Assembly (NCBI RefSeq): GCF_030931715.1 | Contig: NZ_CP133261.1 | Coordinates: 1,488,001-1,552,000, forward strand | Source of the DNA: Tissierella sp. MB52-C2 | GTDB lineage: Bacteria > Bacillota > Clostridia > Tissierellales > Tissierellaceae | Direction of reading: 5' to 3' | Length of the DNA: 64,000 nt | Shown: positions 63,071 through 64,000 of the stretch, one piece after another | Layout of the letters: each line of letters begins with the position of its first letter | How positions within the stretch are numbered: position 1 is the first letter of the stretch | Program-made: the position numbers and the translations under genes | Notes under the pieces: model-generated | Databases searched by the model: none | What the model saw: the letters and a program-made list of their open reading frames with translations, nothing else | Told to the model about the DNA's origin: nothing

Positions 63071-63733
63071 CTAAAGCGTCTCATCCAACTTCTGAATCTT
63101 TGAGTGAGAAATTAAATATACATTGCCTAAAATGTCGATTTTGTCTCCCTTTACGCGTACAGCACAATCTTTGTTTGACGCATAAACATTTATTTCTTCT
63201 GATAAAGGAGATAGTTCGCCTTGAATCTGCTCAATGTTATTTTCAAGATCAAAATGAGACAGGACAGAAAAATCGTCAAGGCCGATACCATCGTAAATAG
63301 AGCTTATTTCACCTTTATAGCCAGTGTATTTCGAGCATAACCATTTAGCGGACATGTTTATCGCACCAGCGCTTGTTCCCATCACAACGGCTCTGCTTTT
63401 TTTAATCAAATCCGACAATTCATATTCAATCAAAATACCGCTCTGTTCAACGGTATTTCCACCCAACAAGAAAATGACCGAAGCATTTTGAATTAATTTA
63501 TGAGCCTCTTCCTTCTGTACGCCATAATCAATTAAATGATATTCATCAAACATAATGTTGGCCTGATCAAGCCACGAACGTTCAGTGGCACCAACTTCCT
63601 CATCTTCATGAAGAAATGGATTCGCACTAATCATAACAAGCGATTTTCTATCAGTTATATCCTCATGCAACAACTTAACCAGCTTCTCAGGAAAAATATC
63701 GTTAAACCAACCTAAATAATAGTGAGTTTTCAT
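63071..63733 (-). CDS. peptidase E-like protein (S51, class I glutamine amidotransferase-like)
   Basis: 220 aa; nucleophile serine in VVMGTSAGAINM, FLLGGNTVEQ, and the C-terminal AVRVKGDKIDILGNVYL. S51 enzymes are Asp-dipeptidases or cyanophycinase-like. Intact, with SD GGAGG. More GC-rich and different in codon use from the housekeeping genes, hinting at transfer. It lies alone between repeat copies 2 and 3. Confidence 0.88.
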   Translation of the reverse strand: MKTHYYLGWFNDIFPEKLVKLLHEDITDRKSLVMISANPFLHEDEEVGATERSWLDQANIMFDEYHLIDYGVQKEEAHKLIQNASVIFLLGGNTVEQSGILIEYELSDLIKKSRAVVMGTSAGAINMSAKWLCSKYTGYKGEISSIYDGIGLDDFSVLSHFDLENNIEQIQGELSPLSEEINVYASNKDCAVRVKGDKIDILGNVYLISHSKIQKLDETL

Positions 63734-63871
63734 AAGTACCTCCGTAGTAAAGTTTATATAATATAAATAATCTGTAGTTCGCCTTATTATACGACTACGA
63801 CCTACTTATATGATAATTGTAGCATACATATCATATAACACCAATAAGTTTATGGAAATATTTTACTTTTT
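63734..63871 (-). promoter_or_regulatory. leader/promoter of the peptidase E gene
   Basis: Minus strand: TATGCTACAAT (about 63813-63823) followed by an AT-rich leader and ACGGAGGTACTT before the ATG. No other feature. Confidence 0.5.
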
Positions 63872-63905
63872 AATACCGTATTATTCAGTTTTCAAAGTCC
63901 AATTT
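63872..63905. repeat. palindromic cassette repeat, copy 3 (left end only)
   Basis: AATACCGTATTATTCA identical to copy 1, then GTTTTCAAAGTCCAATTTC, close to the inner part of copy 1. No right arm is visible before the window edge; the next gene ends 12 bases beyond. Confidence 0.7.
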
Positions 63906-63916
63906 CATGTAAATAA

Positions 63917-64000
63917 TTAACTATTCTTTTTAGTATCAATTTTAGCCTTAATCTTACATCTAGGACACACTATTTCTGCTCTCCCCTCAAGTTCAAGAAG
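63917..64000 (-). CDS. Com-like phage zinc protein, C-terminal part (open at right edge)
   Basis: The last 27 codons on the minus strand read LLELEGRAEIVCPRCKIKAK and end at the stop 63917-63919. The pattern KLL...G-AEIKCPRC is typical of Mu-type Com translational activators of phage DNA modification genes. The N-terminal CXXC half lies outside the window. Confidence 0.65.
   Translation of the reverse strand, partial: LLELEGRAEIVCPRCKIKAKIDTKKNS

Noticed and set aside
61773-64000. Classical integron with attC sites
   Set aside because: The repeat arms lack the RYYYAAC/GTTRRRY core and no integron-type integrase with its extra patch was recognised; only the general cassette layout is retained as a hypothesis.
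1-64000. tRNA or rRNA genes
   Set aside because: No cloverleaf-like or rRNA-like sequence was recognised by eye on either strand; a dedicated scan would be decisive.

Overview
The window is AT-rich DNA from an anaerobic, probably spore-forming low-GC Firmicute (Clostridia/Tissierellia-like). The evidence is an oxygen-sensitive class III ribonucleotide reductase (nrdD/nrdG), a ferredoxin-dependent 2-oxoacid oxidoreductase, the sporulation genes spoIIM, dacF and ytfJ/gerW, an IspH-S1 fusion of the clostridial type, strong Shine-Dalgarno (SD) sites and many TTG/GTG starts. No rRNA, tRNA or CRISPR array was seen. The species cannot be named from the sequence alone.

Layout. 1-9.1 kb: msrA, a radical SAM/SPASM protein, nrdDG behind a tandem NrdR operator, a GAF-type free-methionine sulfoxide reductase, pepD, a DUF1292 protein, a YtqA-like radical SAM protein and a small P-loop protein. 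9.1-9.5 kb: IS3-like end sequences and a 53-codon DUF1540 gene. 9.5-28 kb: a dense co-directional housekeeping block. It holds an rsuA-type pseudouridine synthase, the steA/steB/glycosyltransferase/MraY-like envelope cluster, DUF3866, NUDIX, spoIIM-xerD-punA-pdp-dacF, an M50 protease, scpAB, DUF2953, ytfJ, a second D,D-carboxypeptidase, rluB, a GNAT-like protein, mnmM and a biotin-domain-less carboxyltransferase. 28-42.5 kb: a structured non-coding block, korDABC, an RpiR regulator, a phosphatase, an HI0933-type flavoprotein, aroH, cmk-plsC-ispH/S1, cheR, three tandem M42 aminopeptidases and a MerR-like protein. 42.6-45.2 kb (minus strand): an aminotransferase and a polysaccharide deacetylase. 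45.6-54.9 kb: an atypical clpP, then miaB-mutS-mutL-miaA-hfq and a methionine gamma-lyase-family gene. 55-59.4 kb: a small coiled-coil gene, an S41 protease, a divergent lexA/yneA-like SOS pair with two LexA boxes, and a Xer-type recombinase.

The last 4.6 kb (59.4-64.0 kb) has a different character. It contains fragments and pseudogenes: a comM piece abutting a broken methyltransferase, a phage DUF1492/RinA-like gene with several in-frame stops, and a decayed VOC/PhnB-like gene. It also contains phage-type genes (a conserved phage protein and a Com-like zinc protein at the right edge) and two intact single genes: a glycine-rich membrane protein and a peptidase E. These last genes all lie on the minus strand. 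Copies of a palindromic repeat whose 16-bp arms contain the core ACCGTATTATTCA separate them, and a terminator hairpin is built into each full repeat. Together this looks like an array of single-gene cassettes separated by recombination-type or MITE-like repeats, next to a tyrosine recombinase gene that has its own 20-bp inverted repeat upstream. This is the best candidate in the window for something undescribed, but the mobility claim is inference.

Many annotated starts below are moved inward from the longest open frame because an SD motif sits correctly only before the internal codon.
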